The notes: generated by a model from the letters alone, not told the origin. A stretch of DNA of 64,000 nucleotides from Chloroflexota bacterium (GCA_016194865.1 JACQAT010000007.1:1-64000), one strand, 5' to 3'. Shown: positions 28,801 to 38,800, numbered from the stretch's first letter. Numbers and translations: made by a program.

Positions 28801-29690
28801 GCGCGGTCGGCGACGTCCGCACCGCGGTCATCCCCGCCGGCGGCCTCGGCACGCGCTTCCTCCCATTCACCCGCACCCTGCCGAAGGAGCTGCTGCCGCT
28901 CGTGGACACCCCCGTCATCGATCTCGTCGTGAGCGAGTGCGCGGCGGCGGGGATCGAGCGGGTGATCATCGTCGGTGCGCCCGGCAAGGAGGCCCTGCTC
29001 TCGTATTTCCGGCCCAGCGAGCGGGTGCGCGCGCGCCTGGACCTCGAGGGGAGGACGGCCGAGCTGGCCGCGGCCCTGCGGCCGGAGGGGCTCGCCGAGG
29101 TGCTCTGGGTCGTGCAGGAGGAGGCGCGGGGCAACGGGCACGCCGTCCTGGTGGCGAAGGAGGCCGTCGAGAACGTCCCCTTCGCGATGATCTGGGGCGA
29201 CGACGTGCTCGTCGGTCCTGAGCCGGGCGCCAGCCAGCTCGCTCGCGTCCGCGCGGAACGCGGTGGGAGCGTCGCCGGCGCGATGCTCGTCGAGCCGGGC
29301 GAGGTCGGCCGCTACGGGATCCTGGGCGGCACCGCGGTGGACGCACGGACCATCAAGGTCGAGCGGATCGTCGAAAAGCCCGATCCGGCGACCGCGCCCG
29401 GGCGTCTGGCGTCGATCCACGGCTACGTGCTCGACCCCGCCATCTTCCCCGCGCTCGAGGAATGCCCTCCGGGCCGGGGAGGGGAGCTGTGGCTCACCGA
29501 CGCCGTCTCGCTGCTCGCCCGCTCGGCTCCGGTCTGGGGTCTCCAGCTCGAGGGGACCCGCTACGACGCCGGCGCGCGGGAGGGCTACGTCGCGGCGTTC
29601 GTCGACAGCGCCCTGGAGCGCCCCGACACGGGCCCGGCGCTGCGCGCGCACCTCAGGGCGCTGGGGTGGCGCGAGCCGGGCGGACGCTAG
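28797..29690 (+). CDS. galU: UTP--glucose-1-phosphate uridylyltransferase
   Basis: AVIPAGGLGTRFLPFTRTLPKELLPLVDTPVIDLVVSE. Confidence 0.95.
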   Translation: MSAVGDVRTAVIPAGGLGTRFLPFTRTLPKELLPLVDTPVIDLVVSECAAAGIERVIIVGAPGKEALLSYFRPSERVRARLDLEGRTAELAAALRPEGLAEVLWVVQEEARGNGHAVLVAKEAVENVPFAMIWGDDVLVGPEPGASQLARVRAERGGSVAGAMLVEPGEVGRYGILGGTAVDARTIKVERIVEKPDPATAPGRLASIHGYVLDPAIFPALEECPPGRGGELWLTDAVSLLARSAPVWGLQLEGTRYDAGAREGYVAAFVDSALERPDTGPALRAHLRALGWREPGGR

Positions 29691-29764
29691 CAGCCCATCG
29701 CCGCTGCGCCAGGCGGTCCACGGGGTGCTCAGACGGCCTCGCGGAGCTCCTGAGGCCCGTCAGG

Positions 29765-29852
29765 TAGAATTCTCGCGTTCCCCTTTCGTACAACCGTGGC
29801 ATCGCCATACCCCGGACGGGGGACGCCGAGATGGGGAAACGGGTCGGGAGGT
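29765..29852 (+). promoter_or_regulatory. Candidate promoter (TAGAAT -10) and structured leader of the Rpf-like gene
   Basis: Closing stem TTCCCC/GGGGAA (29778-29783/29833-29838) enclosing GTGGC-ATC-GCCAT and CCCC-GGAC-GGGG hairpins; SD GGGAGGT 29846-29852. Confidence 0.4.
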
Positions 29853-29857
29853 AGCGG

Positions 29858-30916
29858 ATCACGGAGCCTCGAACGGTCGCGCGCGTACTTCACTACAGCG
29901 CGCTCGTCCTGATCACCCTGGTCGCGTCCGCCGCCGCATGGGGCTTCGCGACCCCGGTCGACGCGCGCGCCGCCGCCGCCTCGCGCACGGCCCCGCGCGA
30001 GGCGCCGCTCGCCCGGGCGCGGGTCGTCCAGGACGCCCCGCAGGGGAGCGTGAACATCGAGATCGACGGCATCCGGACAAGAACGGCGGTCGTCCCAGGG
30101 CAGACCGTCGCCGACATCCTCGGTGCAGTGGGCCTGCACCTCGAGCCCTCGGACCTGGTCTCGCTCCCCCTGGATGCCCAGGTGGTGCCCGGTCAGTACA
30201 TCGTGGTCGATCGGGGCCTCCCGTTCACGCTGATCGACGGCGGCACGACGCGAGCGGTCCGCAGCCGGGGCCGGACCGCCGGCGAGCTGGTCGCGAGCCT
30301 CGGGCTCGTGCTCGGCCCACTCGACCGGGTCGAGCCGGCCCTTGACACCGCCGTGAGCTCCGACGCCACCGTACGGATCCGGCGCGTCGCCGACCGGCAG
30401 GAGACCGCGTTCAGCGCGGTCCCACATGCGGTCCGTTACCTCGAGGACCCTTCGCTCCTGCAGGGGATCGAGCTCGTCGAAACGCCCGGTGCGAAAGGGG
30501 AGGTCCAGCGGACCTACGCCGTGCGTTACATCGACGGCGTCGAGGCGGCTCGCGAGCTGGTCGCGGAGTCGTGGACGCAGGCGCCGGTGGCCGAGATCCG
30601 GATCGCCGGTACGCGTGCCCGGCCCGCCCCCGCCGCCCCCGCCGAGATCGAGACCATCATCCGCGCGGCCGCCACGACCTGGGGCGCCGACCCCGACCAG
30701 CTCCTGCGGATCGCCTGGTGCGAGAGCCGCTTCAACCCGGGCGCGTACAACGCGTCGGGCGCATCCGGCCTGTTCCAGTTCATGCCCGCGACCTTCGCGC
30801 GTCACGCGCCGCGGGCGGGCTTCAGTGCCGCGAGCATCTGGGATCCCGAGGCGAGCGCCAACACCGCGGCGATGCTGTTCGCCTCCGGTCAATCGAGGCT
30901 CTGGGCCTGCAGATAA
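29858..30916 (+). CDS. Rpf-like protein: signal peptide, DUF348 repeats, G5 domain, lysozyme-like (SLT) domain; ATC start inferred
   Basis: Signal peptide VARVLHYSALVLITLVASAAAWGFATPVDARA lies upstream of the first canonical start (30050); RIAWCESRFNPGAYNASGASGLFQFMPATF. Confidence 0.8.
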   Translation: MTEPRTVARVLHYSALVLITLVASAAAWGFATPVDARAAAASRTAPREAPLARARVVQDAPQGSVNIEIDGIRTRTAVVPGQTVADILGAVGLHLEPSDLVSLPLDAQVVPGQYIVVDRGLPFTLIDGGTTRAVRSRGRTAGELVASLGLVLGPLDRVEPALDTAVSSDATVRIRRVADRQETAFSAVPHAVRYLEDPSLLQGIELVETPGAKGEVQRTYAVRYIDGVEAARELVAESWTQAPVAEIRIAGTRARPAPAAPAEIETIIRAAATTWGADPDQLLRIAWCESRFNPGAYNASGASGLFQFMPATFARHAPRAGFSAASIWDPEASANTAAMLFASGQSRLWACR

Positions 30917-30941
30917 GGGGAGCCACGCTAGCGTTCCGGCG

Positions 30942-31793
30942 ATGAGCCTCTCCGATCCACGCGAGCTCGGCGCCGCCCTCTCGCGGCACGGGGTCCGCGC
31001 GCGCAGGTCGCTCGGGCAGCGCTTCCTCGTGGACAAGAGCGCGCTGAGCGCGATCGTCGAGGCGGCCGAGCTCTCGCCGAGCGATCACGTGCTCGAGATC
31101 GGGCCCGGTCCCGGCGTCCTGACCCGCGAGCTCAGCGAGCGCGCAGCGTCGGTGACCGCGGTCGAGGTGGACGAGCGCATGGTCGCGGTGCTACGCGACA
31201 CGCTCGGTGCCGCGACCAACGTCACGGTGGTGCGCGCGGACGCGCTCTCGATCGACCTCCACGGCGTGGCAGCGCATCCGCTGACGCGGATCGTCGCGAA
31301 CCTGCCGTATCAGATCACCTCACCGCTCTTGATCAGCTTCCTGTCCGATGACCGCCGGCCGCCGCTGATCGTCGTGCTCGTCCAGGAGGAGGTCGCGAAG
31401 CGCATCGTCGCTGGCGCGCGGAGCGGCGGCGAGCGGGGCTATCTCTCCATCTTCGTGCAGAGCTACGCGACCCCGCGGATCGTCCGACGCGTCCCCGCCC
31501 GCGCGTTCCGGCCGGCCCCGCGCGTGAATTCGGCGATCGTCGCGCTGCGCACGCATCCGGTGCCCGCGTTCGCCCCGCTCGCGGGCGGGCCGTTCCTGCG
31601 GCTCGTCAGCGACGCGTTCCGCCATCGTCGCAAGCAGCTGCGCTCCGCGCTCGGTCACGAGGCCGGGATCGAACGCGAGCGCGCCGAGGACGCGCTCCGC
31701 GCCGCGGGCATCGCGCCGACGCGGCGGCCCGAGGAGCTCGCCCTGCCCGAATGGGTCGCGCTCGCCCACGCGCTCGGCATCCCGTCGACGTGA
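30942..31793 (+). CDS. rsmA: 16S rRNA dimethyladenosine transferase
   Basis: RARRSLGQRFLVDKSALSAIV...VLEIGPGPGVLTRELSERA...NLPYQITSPLL. Confidence 0.97.
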   Translation: MSLSDPRELGAALSRHGVRARRSLGQRFLVDKSALSAIVEAAELSPSDHVLEIGPGPGVLTRELSERAASVTAVEVDERMVAVLRDTLGAATNVTVVRADALSIDLHGVAAHPLTRIVANLPYQITSPLLISFLSDDRRPPLIVVLVQEEVAKRIVAGARSGGERGYLSIFVQSYATPRIVRRVPARAFRPAPRVNSAIVALRTHPVPAFAPLAGGPFLRLVSDAFRHRRKQLRSALGHEAGIERERAEDALRAAGIAPTRRPEELALPEWVALAHALGIPST

Positions 31794-32641
31794 GCCGCTC
31801 GGTCAGGCTGCTCGCGCGCGCGAAGCTCAACCTGACGCTCGAGGTCCTGGGGAAGCGAAGCGACGGCTATCACGAGCTGCGCAGCGTGTTCGCGCTCATC
31901 GACGATCTCGCCGACGACGTGCGGGTCGCCGGCTCGCGCGAGCTTCGCGTCGTCATCCATCCGGATGTGGGTGCGGTCCCGGGCGACGACCTCTGCTCGC
32001 GCGCGGTACGCATCCTCGCGGCACTGCATGGCCGTGAGCCGCGCGCGAGCGTCCGCGTACGCAAGCGCATCCCCGTCGCCGCGGGCCTCGGCGGCGGTTC
32101 GAGCGACGCCGCCGCGGCGGTGCGCGGCCTCAGCGAGCTCTGGGGCGTCGGCGTCAGCGAGGCTGTCGCGGAGGGGCTCGGCTCGGACGTGCCGTTCTTC
32201 GCGAGCGGGCATTCGCTCGCGTCGATCGAGGGCAGGGGAGAGCTCGTGCGTGCGCTTCCGCCGCGGGAGCTGTGGGTCGCGCTCGTCCGGCCGAAGGTGC
32301 GCCTCGCGACGAAGGAAGTCTTTGGGGCGCTCAGCCCAGAGGAGTGGAGCGATGGCAGCGCATCGGCGCGCGTCGCGAGCGCGCTCGCGGACGATGCCGA
32401 TCCCGACGCGCTGCGCGGTCTCCTGCGCAACGATCTGCTGGCCGCCGCGTCGCGCGTGTGCCCCCAGATCACGTCGGACATCACGGCGGCGCGGGCGGCA
32501 GGGATCGCGCTGTCGCTCTCCGGAAGCGGGCCGTCGCTGTTCGCGCTCGCCGACGATCGCGCGCACGCGATCCGGCTCGCGCGCCGGCTGAGGCGCGCGA
32601 GCCTGGCCGCGAGGCCGCACCGTATCGGGATCGTCACATGA
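31790..32641 (+). CDS. ispE: 4-diphosphocytidyl-2-C-methyl-D-erythritol kinase
   Basis: ARAKLNLTLEVLGKRSDGYHELRSVF; PVAAGLGGGSSDAAAAVRGL; GTGA overlap. Confidence 0.96.
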   Translation: MSRSVRLLARAKLNLTLEVLGKRSDGYHELRSVFALIDDLADDVRVAGSRELRVVIHPDVGAVPGDDLCSRAVRILAALHGREPRASVRVRKRIPVAAGLGGGSSDAAAAVRGLSELWGVGVSEAVAEGLGSDVPFFASGHSLASIEGRGELVRALPPRELWVALVRPKVRLATKEVFGALSPEEWSDGSASARVASALADDADPDALRGLLRNDLLAAASRVCPQITSDITAARAAGIALSLSGSGPSLFALADDRAHAIRLARRLRRASLAARPHRIGIVT

Positions 32642-32677
32642 GCAACGGGCGAGCGAGCGCTGCGTTCTTACGCTTGA

Positions 32678-33028
32678 GTGATGGACCCCAAGGGAGACAT
32701 GACCGTCCGGCAGGCCGGTCAAAAGGGCGGCAAGAAGACCGCGAACAAGCACGGCCCGGAGTTCTACCGGACCATCGGCAAGCGCGGTGGGCAGGCTCGG
32801 AAGGGCCAGCTCGGGCCGGGCGGCTACTCCGATCTCGGCCGCAAGGGCGGCGAGGCGCGAAAGAGCCAGCTCGGACCCTTGGGCTACGCCGATCTCGGCC
32901 GCAAGGGCGGCGAGGCGCGGAAGAGCCAGCTGGGAAGCGCGGGGTACGCGCTGCTCGGACGCAAGGGCGGCCGCCGCGTCGCGGAGCTGATCCGGCGCGG
33001 CAAGGGACGCGAGCCCGGAGCCGCGTAG
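32678..33028 (+). CDS. KGG-repeat small basic protein
   Basis: Tandem ~23-aa units [20 protein letters not shown]; start could be 32678, 32681 or 32699. Confidence 0.75.
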   Translation: MMDPKGDMTVRQAGQKGGKKTANKHGPEFYRTIGKRGGQARKGQLGPGGYSDLGRKGGEARKSQLGPLGYADLGRKGGEARKSQLGSAGYALLGRKGGRRVAELIRRGKGREPGAA

Positions 33029-33052
33029 CCCGGCGGATAGGCTACGTCCTAT

Positions 33053-33123
33053 TGGGGCGTGGCCAAGCGGTAAGGCAGCGGACTTTGGATCCGCTATCCC
33101 AGGTTCGAATCCTGGCGCCCCAA
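33053..33123 (+). tRNA. tRNA-Gln (TTG)
   Basis: Acceptor TGGGGCG/CGCCCCA; anticodon loop CTTTGGA; T-arm CAGGTTCGAATCCTG; no encoded CCA. Confidence 0.95.
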
Positions 33124-33128
33124 CCGTG

Positions 33129-33284
33129 ATGGCGACACCGGTCACCGTTGGCCTGCTGCACCCCGGCGAGATGGGCTCGGCCATCGGCAATGCCGCGCGC
33201 CTCGTGGACGGCATCATCATCGGCGGTCCTCCATGGAAGCCGGGCGAGGCGCGCGAGCTCACGGCGGCGGGGAAGTCGCGATGA
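33129..33284 (+). pseudogene. Remnant (51 aa) of NAD-binding 6PGDH-like/DUF1932 oxidoreductase
   Basis: MATPVTVGLLHPGEMGSAIGNA joined to LVDGIIIGGPPWKPGEARELTAAGK with the central part missing. Confidence 0.65.
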
Positions 33285-34642
33285 GCGGGAGCGGCGCGAC
33301 GGTCGCACTCGTGCTCGCCGCGGGCCTCGGGACCCGCATGCGTTCGAAGACCCCGAAGGTGCTGCACCCGATCGCGGGCAAGCCGCTCCTCGCGCACGTG
33401 CTCGACACCTGCGCGGCGGTCGGCGCGCGGGCGGTGCTCGTGCTCTCGAAGGAGAGCGAGCCCGACCGCGCGCTCGCCAACGGCGCGACGGTCGTGCTGC
33501 AGGAGCCTCCGCGCGGCACCGGCGACGCCGTCCAGGTCGCGCTGCGCGCCGTGACCGAGCAGGCCGGTACCGCGTTCGTCCTGTACGGTGACACCGCGCT
33601 GGTGCGGCCGGAGACGCTCACGCGCATGAGGGCGCTGCTCACCGAGCGGGGCGCGGTGATGGCGCTCATGACGGCGGACGGCGGCAGCGACAACGCCTAC
33701 GGCCGTGTGGTGCGCGGCCCGCAGGGGGACGTCGAGCGCATCGTCGAAGCGCGCTTCGCGTCGGCCGACGAGCTGCGCATCCCCGAAGCGAATCTCGGCG
33801 CGTACGCGATCGACCTCGCGTGGCTGCGGTCGGCGGCCGCAGAGCTCACGATGAACGAGACGGGCGAGGTGTTCCTCACGGATCTCGTCGCCATCGCCAG
33901 ACGCCGCGGCGACACCGTGGCTGCCCACAGGCTGGGCGACGCGGACGAGGGCCACGGCGTGAACACGCGCGTCGAGCTCGCCCACGCCGACGCGGTGCTC
34001 AAGCGGCGGATCCGCGAGCGTCACATGCTGAACGGCGTCACGTTCGTCGATCCCGAGTCATCGAGCGTCGATGCGGGCGTCGAGATCGGACCGGACGCGC
34101 TCATCCTGCGCGGCTCGATCCTCGAGGGGACGACCGTCGTCGGATCGGGCACGCGGATCGGGCCGTATTCGATCGTCCGCGACACGAAGATCGGCGCGGG
34201 CTGCGTCGTCGAGGCGTCGGTCCTCGAGGGCGCGACGCTCGAAGACGAGGTCCGCATCGGCCCGTTCTCGCACCTGCGTCCTGGCGCCTACCTCGAGCGC
34301 GGCGTGGAGCTCGGCAACTTCGGCGAGGTGAAGAACGCGCGGCTGCGCACCAAGACGAAGATGCACCACTTCAGCTACGTGGGCGACGCGGACATCGGCG
34401 AGCGCGTGAACATCGGCGCGGGCACGATCACCCTCAATTACGACGGCGTCGCGAAGCACCGGACCACCGTCGGTAACGACGCGTTCATCGGCTCCGATAC
34501 CCTTCTGCGTGCCCCCGTCACGATCGGCGAAGGCGCGGCCACCGGCGCGGGAGCGGTCGTCACGAAGGATGTCCCGCCGGGCATGCTCGCGGTCGGGATG
34601 CCCGCCCGCTCCATCAAGAAGCGCACGCCGCCGAAGAAGTAG
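33281..34642 (+). CDS. glmU: Bifunctional GlcNAc-1-P uridylyltransferase / GlcN-1-P acetyltransferase
   Basis: LAAGLGTRMRSKTPKVLHPIAGKPLL; left-handed beta-helix GAGTITLNYDGVAKHRTTVGNDAFIGSDT. Confidence 0.98.
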   Translation: MSGSGATVALVLAAGLGTRMRSKTPKVLHPIAGKPLLAHVLDTCAAVGARAVLVLSKESEPDRALANGATVVLQEPPRGTGDAVQVALRAVTEQAGTAFVLYGDTALVRPETLTRMRALLTERGAVMALMTADGGSDNAYGRVVRGPQGDVERIVEARFASADELRIPEANLGAYAIDLAWLRSAAAELTMNETGEVFLTDLVAIARRRGDTVAAHRLGDADEGHGVNTRVELAHADAVLKRRIRERHMLNGVTFVDPESSSVDAGVEIGPDALILRGSILEGTTVVGSGTRIGPYSIVRDTKIGAGCVVEASVLEGATLEDEVRIGPFSHLRPGAYLERGVELGNFGEVKNARLRTKTKMHHFSYVGDADIGERVNIGAGTITLNYDGVAKHRTTVGNDAFIGSDTLLRAPVTIGEGAATGAGAVVTKDVPPGMLAVGMPARSIKKRTPPKK

Positions 34643-34648
34643 CGAGGA

Positions 34649-35962
34649 ATGGATCCCATCGTCTGGCAGCTGCTGCTGCTCGAGCTCGTGCTCGTCGGCG
34701 CTCTCGCCCTGCTCTCGGCGAGCGAGGCCGCCATCCACGCGATCCGCCGCCCGCACCTCATCGAGGAGCTGGCGGGCCGTGGCCGGCGCGGACAGCGCGC
34801 GGGCGGCCTCGGAGAGCGCTCGGTCCACCACCTCGCGGCGATCCAGGTCACGGAGTTCCTGGTCATCTTCGCGTTCTCAGGCATCGCGGCCGCGTTCATC
34901 GCGCCGCGCCTGTCGCAGCTGCTGGGGCTGTTCGGCATCACGCAGGCGCTCAGCGACGTGTCGGCGGTCGTCATCACCGTCGCGACGCTGTCCCTGCTCG
35001 CCGTGCTCTTCGGCATCTTCGTGCCGCGCGCGATCGGCGCGCACTATCCGCAGCCGCTGCTCCTCGTCCTCGTCTGGCCGATCGAGCTCATCACCTGGCT
35101 GACCCGGCCGCTCGTGGCGGTCCTGTTCGTGTGCACCCGCGCGATCACGCGGCCGTTCGGCGCGAACGCGGCCGCGGGGACGCTCGTCAGCGAGGAGGAG
35201 ATCAACGCGCTGGTGCAGACGGGGGAGGAGCAGGGCGTCGTGCGCCAGAGCGAGCGCGACATGATCCGCTCGGTGTTCGCCCTCGGCGACAAGCACGTGC
35301 ACGAGGTGATGGTGCCGCGCACCGACATCTCCGCGATCGACGTGAACACACCGATCAACGAGGTCTTCGATCTCATCGTGCACGACGGTCATTCGCGCAT
35401 CCCCGTCTATGAGGGGTCGCCGGACCAGATCGTCGGCGTGCTCTACGTGCGGGACCTGTTCAAGCACTTCGCGCACGGCGACAAGACGCTGTCGATCCGC
35501 AGCCTCCTGCGGCCCGCGCAGTTCGTCCCCGAGTCGAAGAAGGTGGACGAGCTGCTCCGCGAGATGCAGCAGCAGAAGGTCCACATCGCGATCGTCGTCG
35601 ACGAGTACGGCGGCACGGCCGGCCTCGTGACCATCGAGGACCTGGTCGAGGAGATCGTCGGCGAGATCCGGGACGAGTACGACGTCGAGCAGGAGCTGGT
35701 CATGCCGGTCTCGGACCACGAGGCGGTCATGGACGGACGGGTGCCGTTCGACGAGGTGCGCGAGACGTTCGGGCTGGACGTCGAGACGCCCGACGACTTC
35801 TCGACGCTCGGCGGCTTCGTCGTCCACGAGCTCGGTCGCTTCCCGAAGGTCGGCGAGGTCGTCGAGCTCCAGGGCGTCCGCTTCGTCGTCGAGGCCGTCG
35901 AGGGCCGCCGCATCAAGCGCATCCGCGTCGTGCGCGACGAGCCCGCGGCGCAGCCGGTTTGA
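34649..35962 (+). CDS. CNNM/CorC-type transporter-associated protein (DUF21 + CBS pair + CorC domain)
   Basis: VMVPRTDISAIDVNTPINEVFDLIVHDGHSRIPVYEG; VDEYGGTAGLVTIEDLVEEIVGEI. Confidence 0.95.
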   Translation: MDPIVWQLLLLELVLVGALALLSASEAAIHAIRRPHLIEELAGRGRRGQRAGGLGERSVHHLAAIQVTEFLVIFAFSGIAAAFIAPRLSQLLGLFGITQALSDVSAVVITVATLSLLAVLFGIFVPRAIGAHYPQPLLLVLVWPIELITWLTRPLVAVLFVCTRAITRPFGANAAAGTLVSEEEINALVQTGEEQGVVRQSERDMIRSVFALGDKHVHEVMVPRTDISAIDVNTPINEVFDLIVHDGHSRIPVYEGSPDQIVGVLYVRDLFKHFAHGDKTLSIRSLLRPAQFVPESKKVDELLREMQQQKVHIAIVVDEYGGTAGLVTIEDLVEEIVGEIRDEYDVEQELVMPVSDHEAVMDGRVPFDEVRETFGLDVETPDDFSTLGGFVVHELGRFPKVGEVVELQGVRFVVEAVEGRRIKRIRVVRDEPAAQPV

Positions 35963-36372
35963 GCGAGCTCGGTCCAGCGGACGAGCAGCTGGTGAAGGTC
36001 GCCGCGCTCGCTCGCGCGCGCGCCTACGCGCCGTATTCAAAATACAGGGTCGGTGCCGCGATCCGGACGAAGCGCAACAAGATCCACAGCGGCGCCAACG
36101 TCGAGAACGCGTCGTACGGGATGACCGTGTGCGCGGAGCGCTGCGCGGTGTTCGCCGCGGTCGCCGCCGGCGACGTGAAGGACTACGACACGATCGCGAT
36201 CGTCATCGACGACACGCGCCTGCCCTCGCCCTGCGGGGCGTGCCGCCAGGTGCTCCACGAGTTCGCGCCGGGCGTGCGGGTCGTGCTCGCCACGACCGGT
36301 GGGCTGCGGAAGACGACGACGCTCGCGGAGCTGCTGCCCGACGCCTTCGGGCCGGAGTCCCTGCGGGGCTAG
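35959..36372 (+). CDS. cdd: Cytidine deaminase
   Basis: YAPYSKYRVGAAI...NVENASYGMTVCAERCAVFAAV...PCGACRQVLHEF. Confidence 0.96.
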   Translation: MSELGPADEQLVKVAALARARAYAPYSKYRVGAAIRTKRNKIHSGANVENASYGMTVCAERCAVFAAVAAGDVKDYDTIAIVIDDTRLPSPCGACRQVLHEFAPGVRVVLATTGGLRKTTTLAELLPDAFGPESLRG

Positions 36373-36851
36373 TCCTTCGTCTGCGCGTCGGTGAGCGCGC
36401 GGTAGAAGCGCGATGCCCCGGTCATCTCGAGCTCGCGCAGCCCCTCGGAGATCCGCTCCTCGCTGTGGACGCCGGCGGTCTCGAGGTGCAGCGTCCCGTA
36501 ATCGCGGATCAGCGACAGCGGGAATGGCCGGCTGAGGCTCGCGTCCTGGATGCGGTCGAGCAGCACCGCGGCCTGGTTGCGGTTCAGGACGCCCCAGCGC
36601 GCGATGACGCGGCGGTCGGTGAGAACGAACCACTTGGCGCGCCAGGGGATCCAGCGCACGAAGAGCCAGAGCGCGAGCAGGATCGCGACGACGCCGAGCA
36701 CCCCCGCGACGGTCGTCTGCTGCTGGCTCGCTTCGTACAGCGCGCCGCCGACGAGCACGACGAGCAGCAGCACCAGCGGCTCCCAGAGGAAGAGCGGACG
36801 TGTCGCGACGAGGACCTTCTCGCCGGGCTCGAGGATGAGATCGCCTGGCAC
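36369..36851 (-). CDS. PH-domain (YdbS-like) membrane protein
   Basis: VPGDLILEPGEKVLVATRPLFLWEPLVLLL...WFVLTDRRVIARWGVLNRNQAAVLLDRIQDASL. Confidence 0.85.
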   Translation of the reverse strand: MPGDLILEPGEKVLVATRPLFLWEPLVLLLVVLVGGALYEASQQQTTVAGVLGVVAILLALWLFVRWIPWRAKWFVLTDRRVIARWGVLNRNQAAVLLDRIQDASLSRPFPLSLIRDYGTLHLETAGVHSEERISEGLRELEMTGASRFYRALTDAQTKD

Positions 36852-36868
36852 GCGCGGATAGTAGGGTC

Positions 36869-37933
36869 CTAGGCGGCTGCGACCTCGGGAGCGCCCGTCG
36901 TGACCTCGACGAGGCGCTCGAGCAGCGCCAGCGCCTCGCTCGCGTGTGACATCGCGCCGATCCCGCGCAGCACGTGAAGCGCGCGGCTGCGGTGGCTGTC
37001 GATCTCGCGCTCGATGAGCGCCCGGATGCCGAGGCCATCGAGGATCTCGCGAATCGCGTCGACGTCCTCGGGGGGCAGTGGCGCCGGGTGATCGAAGTGC
37101 GCCGCGAGCGACGCGCGGATGCGCGGCGACGCGCGCTCGAACGCGAGCACGACCGGCAGCGTCTTCTTGCGCTTCACGAGATCGTTCATCTCGAGCTTGC
37201 CGGTGCGCTCCGTGGTCGCCCAGATGCCCAGGAGATCGTCGTGCGCCTGGAACGCCTGGCCGAAGTCGTCGCCGAAGCGCGCCAACGCGGCGCGCACCTC
37301 GCGGTCGTCCGTCGCCAGCACCGCGGCGCCCTCGGCGGCCGCGGCGATGAGGGCGCCGGTCTTCCGCAAGACCATCATCCGATAACGCTCGGTGGTCACA
37401 TCGGTGCGCGACTCGTAGCTGATGTCGAGGAACTGGCCCTCGCACACGCGCACGCAGGCCTCGTCCAGCAGCTTCGCGAAGTCGAGGATCCGATCGGCGG
37501 GGAAGTCGCGGTCGCGCAGGCGCTGGACCGCGAGGCGCGACATCGCGTACATGCCGTCCCCCGCGTTGATCGCCTGCGGCACGCCCCACACCGACCACAC
37601 GGTGGGGCGATGGCGGCGCGTGGGATCCTGGTCCTCGATGTCGTCGTGGATCAGCGTGAAGTTGTGCAGAAGCTCCAGCGACGCCGCCGCGGGGAGCGCG
37701 GCGGTGGGATCACCGGCCAGCGCCTCATAGACCAGGGAGCAGAGCAGCGGACGGAGCCGTTTTCCGCTGCCCGGGCGATCCGAATCCAGCCCGAGGTGGT
37801 ACAGCATCATCCCGTAAAAGGGCTGGAGGGCCGGCTCGGCCTGCGTGAGGAGCGATCGGATCTCCTGCTCGATGATCGCGATGCGCGTGTCGAATGCCTG
37901 CGCGCTCACCGAAGACCGATGATAGGTGGTCAC
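36869..37933 (-). CDS. Polyprenyl synthetase family protein
   Basis: GKRLRPLLCSLVYEAL; LIHDDIEDQDPTRRHRPTVW; FGDDFGQAFQAHDDLLG. Confidence 0.95.
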   Translation of the reverse strand: MTTYHRSSVSAQAFDTRIAIIEQEIRSLLTQAEPALQPFYGMMLYHLGLDSDRPGSGKRLRPLLCSLVYEALAGDPTAALPAAASLELLHNFTLIHDDIEDQDPTRRHRPTVWSVWGVPQAINAGDGMYAMSRLAVQRLRDRDFPADRILDFAKLLDEACVRVCEGQFLDISYESRTDVTTERYRMMVLRKTGALIAAAAEGAAVLATDDREVRAALARFGDDFGQAFQAHDDLLGIWATTERTGKLEMNDLVKRKKTLPVVLAFERASPRIRASLAAHFDHPAPLPPEDVDAIREILDGLGIRALIEREIDSHRSRALHVLRGIGAMSHASEALALLERLVEVTTGAPEVAAA

Positions 37934-37999
37934 TGCACCGCCGAGCGGTGCCGTGACCGTCCTGCTCCTTCGCCTGCGGCTACGTAGTAGGTCGAGTCA

Positions 38000-38800
38000 T
38001 TGGAGATAGCATTCACTCGGATGGCATCACGCACATACCGTGCCGAGGGGATCGTGCTCAAGACGATCGACTTCGGCGAAGCGGATCGCGTCCTCACCCT
38101 GCTGACGCGCCACTTCGGGAAGGTGCGTGTCGTCGCGAAGGGCATCCGCCGCCCGACGAGCCGTCTCGCCGGCTACGTGGAGCCGCTCTCGCACGCCACG
38201 TTCCAGCTCGCGCGCGGTCGTGAGCTCGACGTCCTGACGGGCGCCGAATCCCGTTCCACCCTCCGCGCCGTCCGCGACGACCTCGTGCGGATCGGCGCGA
38301 GCTGGTACATCGCGGAGCTGGCCGACCGCTTCACCGCCGATCGGTCCCCCTCGGCGCCCGTGTTCGACCTCGTGGAGACCGCGCTCCGGCACCTCGAGGC
38401 GGGCTACGCGCCGGGCATCGTCTGCCGCTGGTTCGACCTCCACCTGCTCGACCGCTCCGGCTTCCGGCCGGAGCTCGCCGTCTGCGTCCAGTGCCGCGGC
38501 CCGATCGCCGAGACCGTCAACCTGTGGAGTCCAGACGGCGGTGGCGTGATCTGCTCGGGATGCGTCGCGAGCCTCGACCACATCGGCGTCCCGCTCTCGG
38601 TGCGCGCGCTCAAGTCGCTGCGCTACCTCATCGCCAGCGATTTCGGCAGCGCCGCGAAGCTGCGCGTCGACGCGCCGCTCGCCGACGAGCTCGCCTGTCT
38701 CCTGCGCGGCTTCCTGCAGCACGTGCTCGACCGCGAGGTCCAGGCGTCACGCCTCCTCGACGAGATCGCCCAGCTGCCCGCGTACCCCGTCCCCGCCTGA
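38000..38800 (+). CDS. recO: DNA repair protein RecO
   Basis: [45 protein letters not shown]...CSGC zinc motif. Confidence 0.94.
   Translation: MEIAFTRMASRTYRAEGIVLKTIDFGEADRVLTLLTRHFGKVRVVAKGIRRPTSRLAGYVEPLSHATFQLARGRELDVLTGAESRSTLRAVRDDLVRIGASWYIAELADRFTADRSPSAPVFDLVETALRHLEAGYAPGIVCRWFDLHLLDRSGFRPELAVCVQCRGPIAETVNLWSPDGGGVICSGCVASLDHIGVPLSVRALKSLRYLIASDFGSAAKLRVDAPLADELACLLRGFLQHVLDREVQASRLLDEIAQLPAYPVPA

Noticed and set aside
29691-29857. ydaO/c-di-AMP riboswitch upstream of the Rpf-like gene
   Set aside because: Only short fragments (e.g. CCCGTCAGgTA) resemble the consensus; the full architecture could not be found by eye
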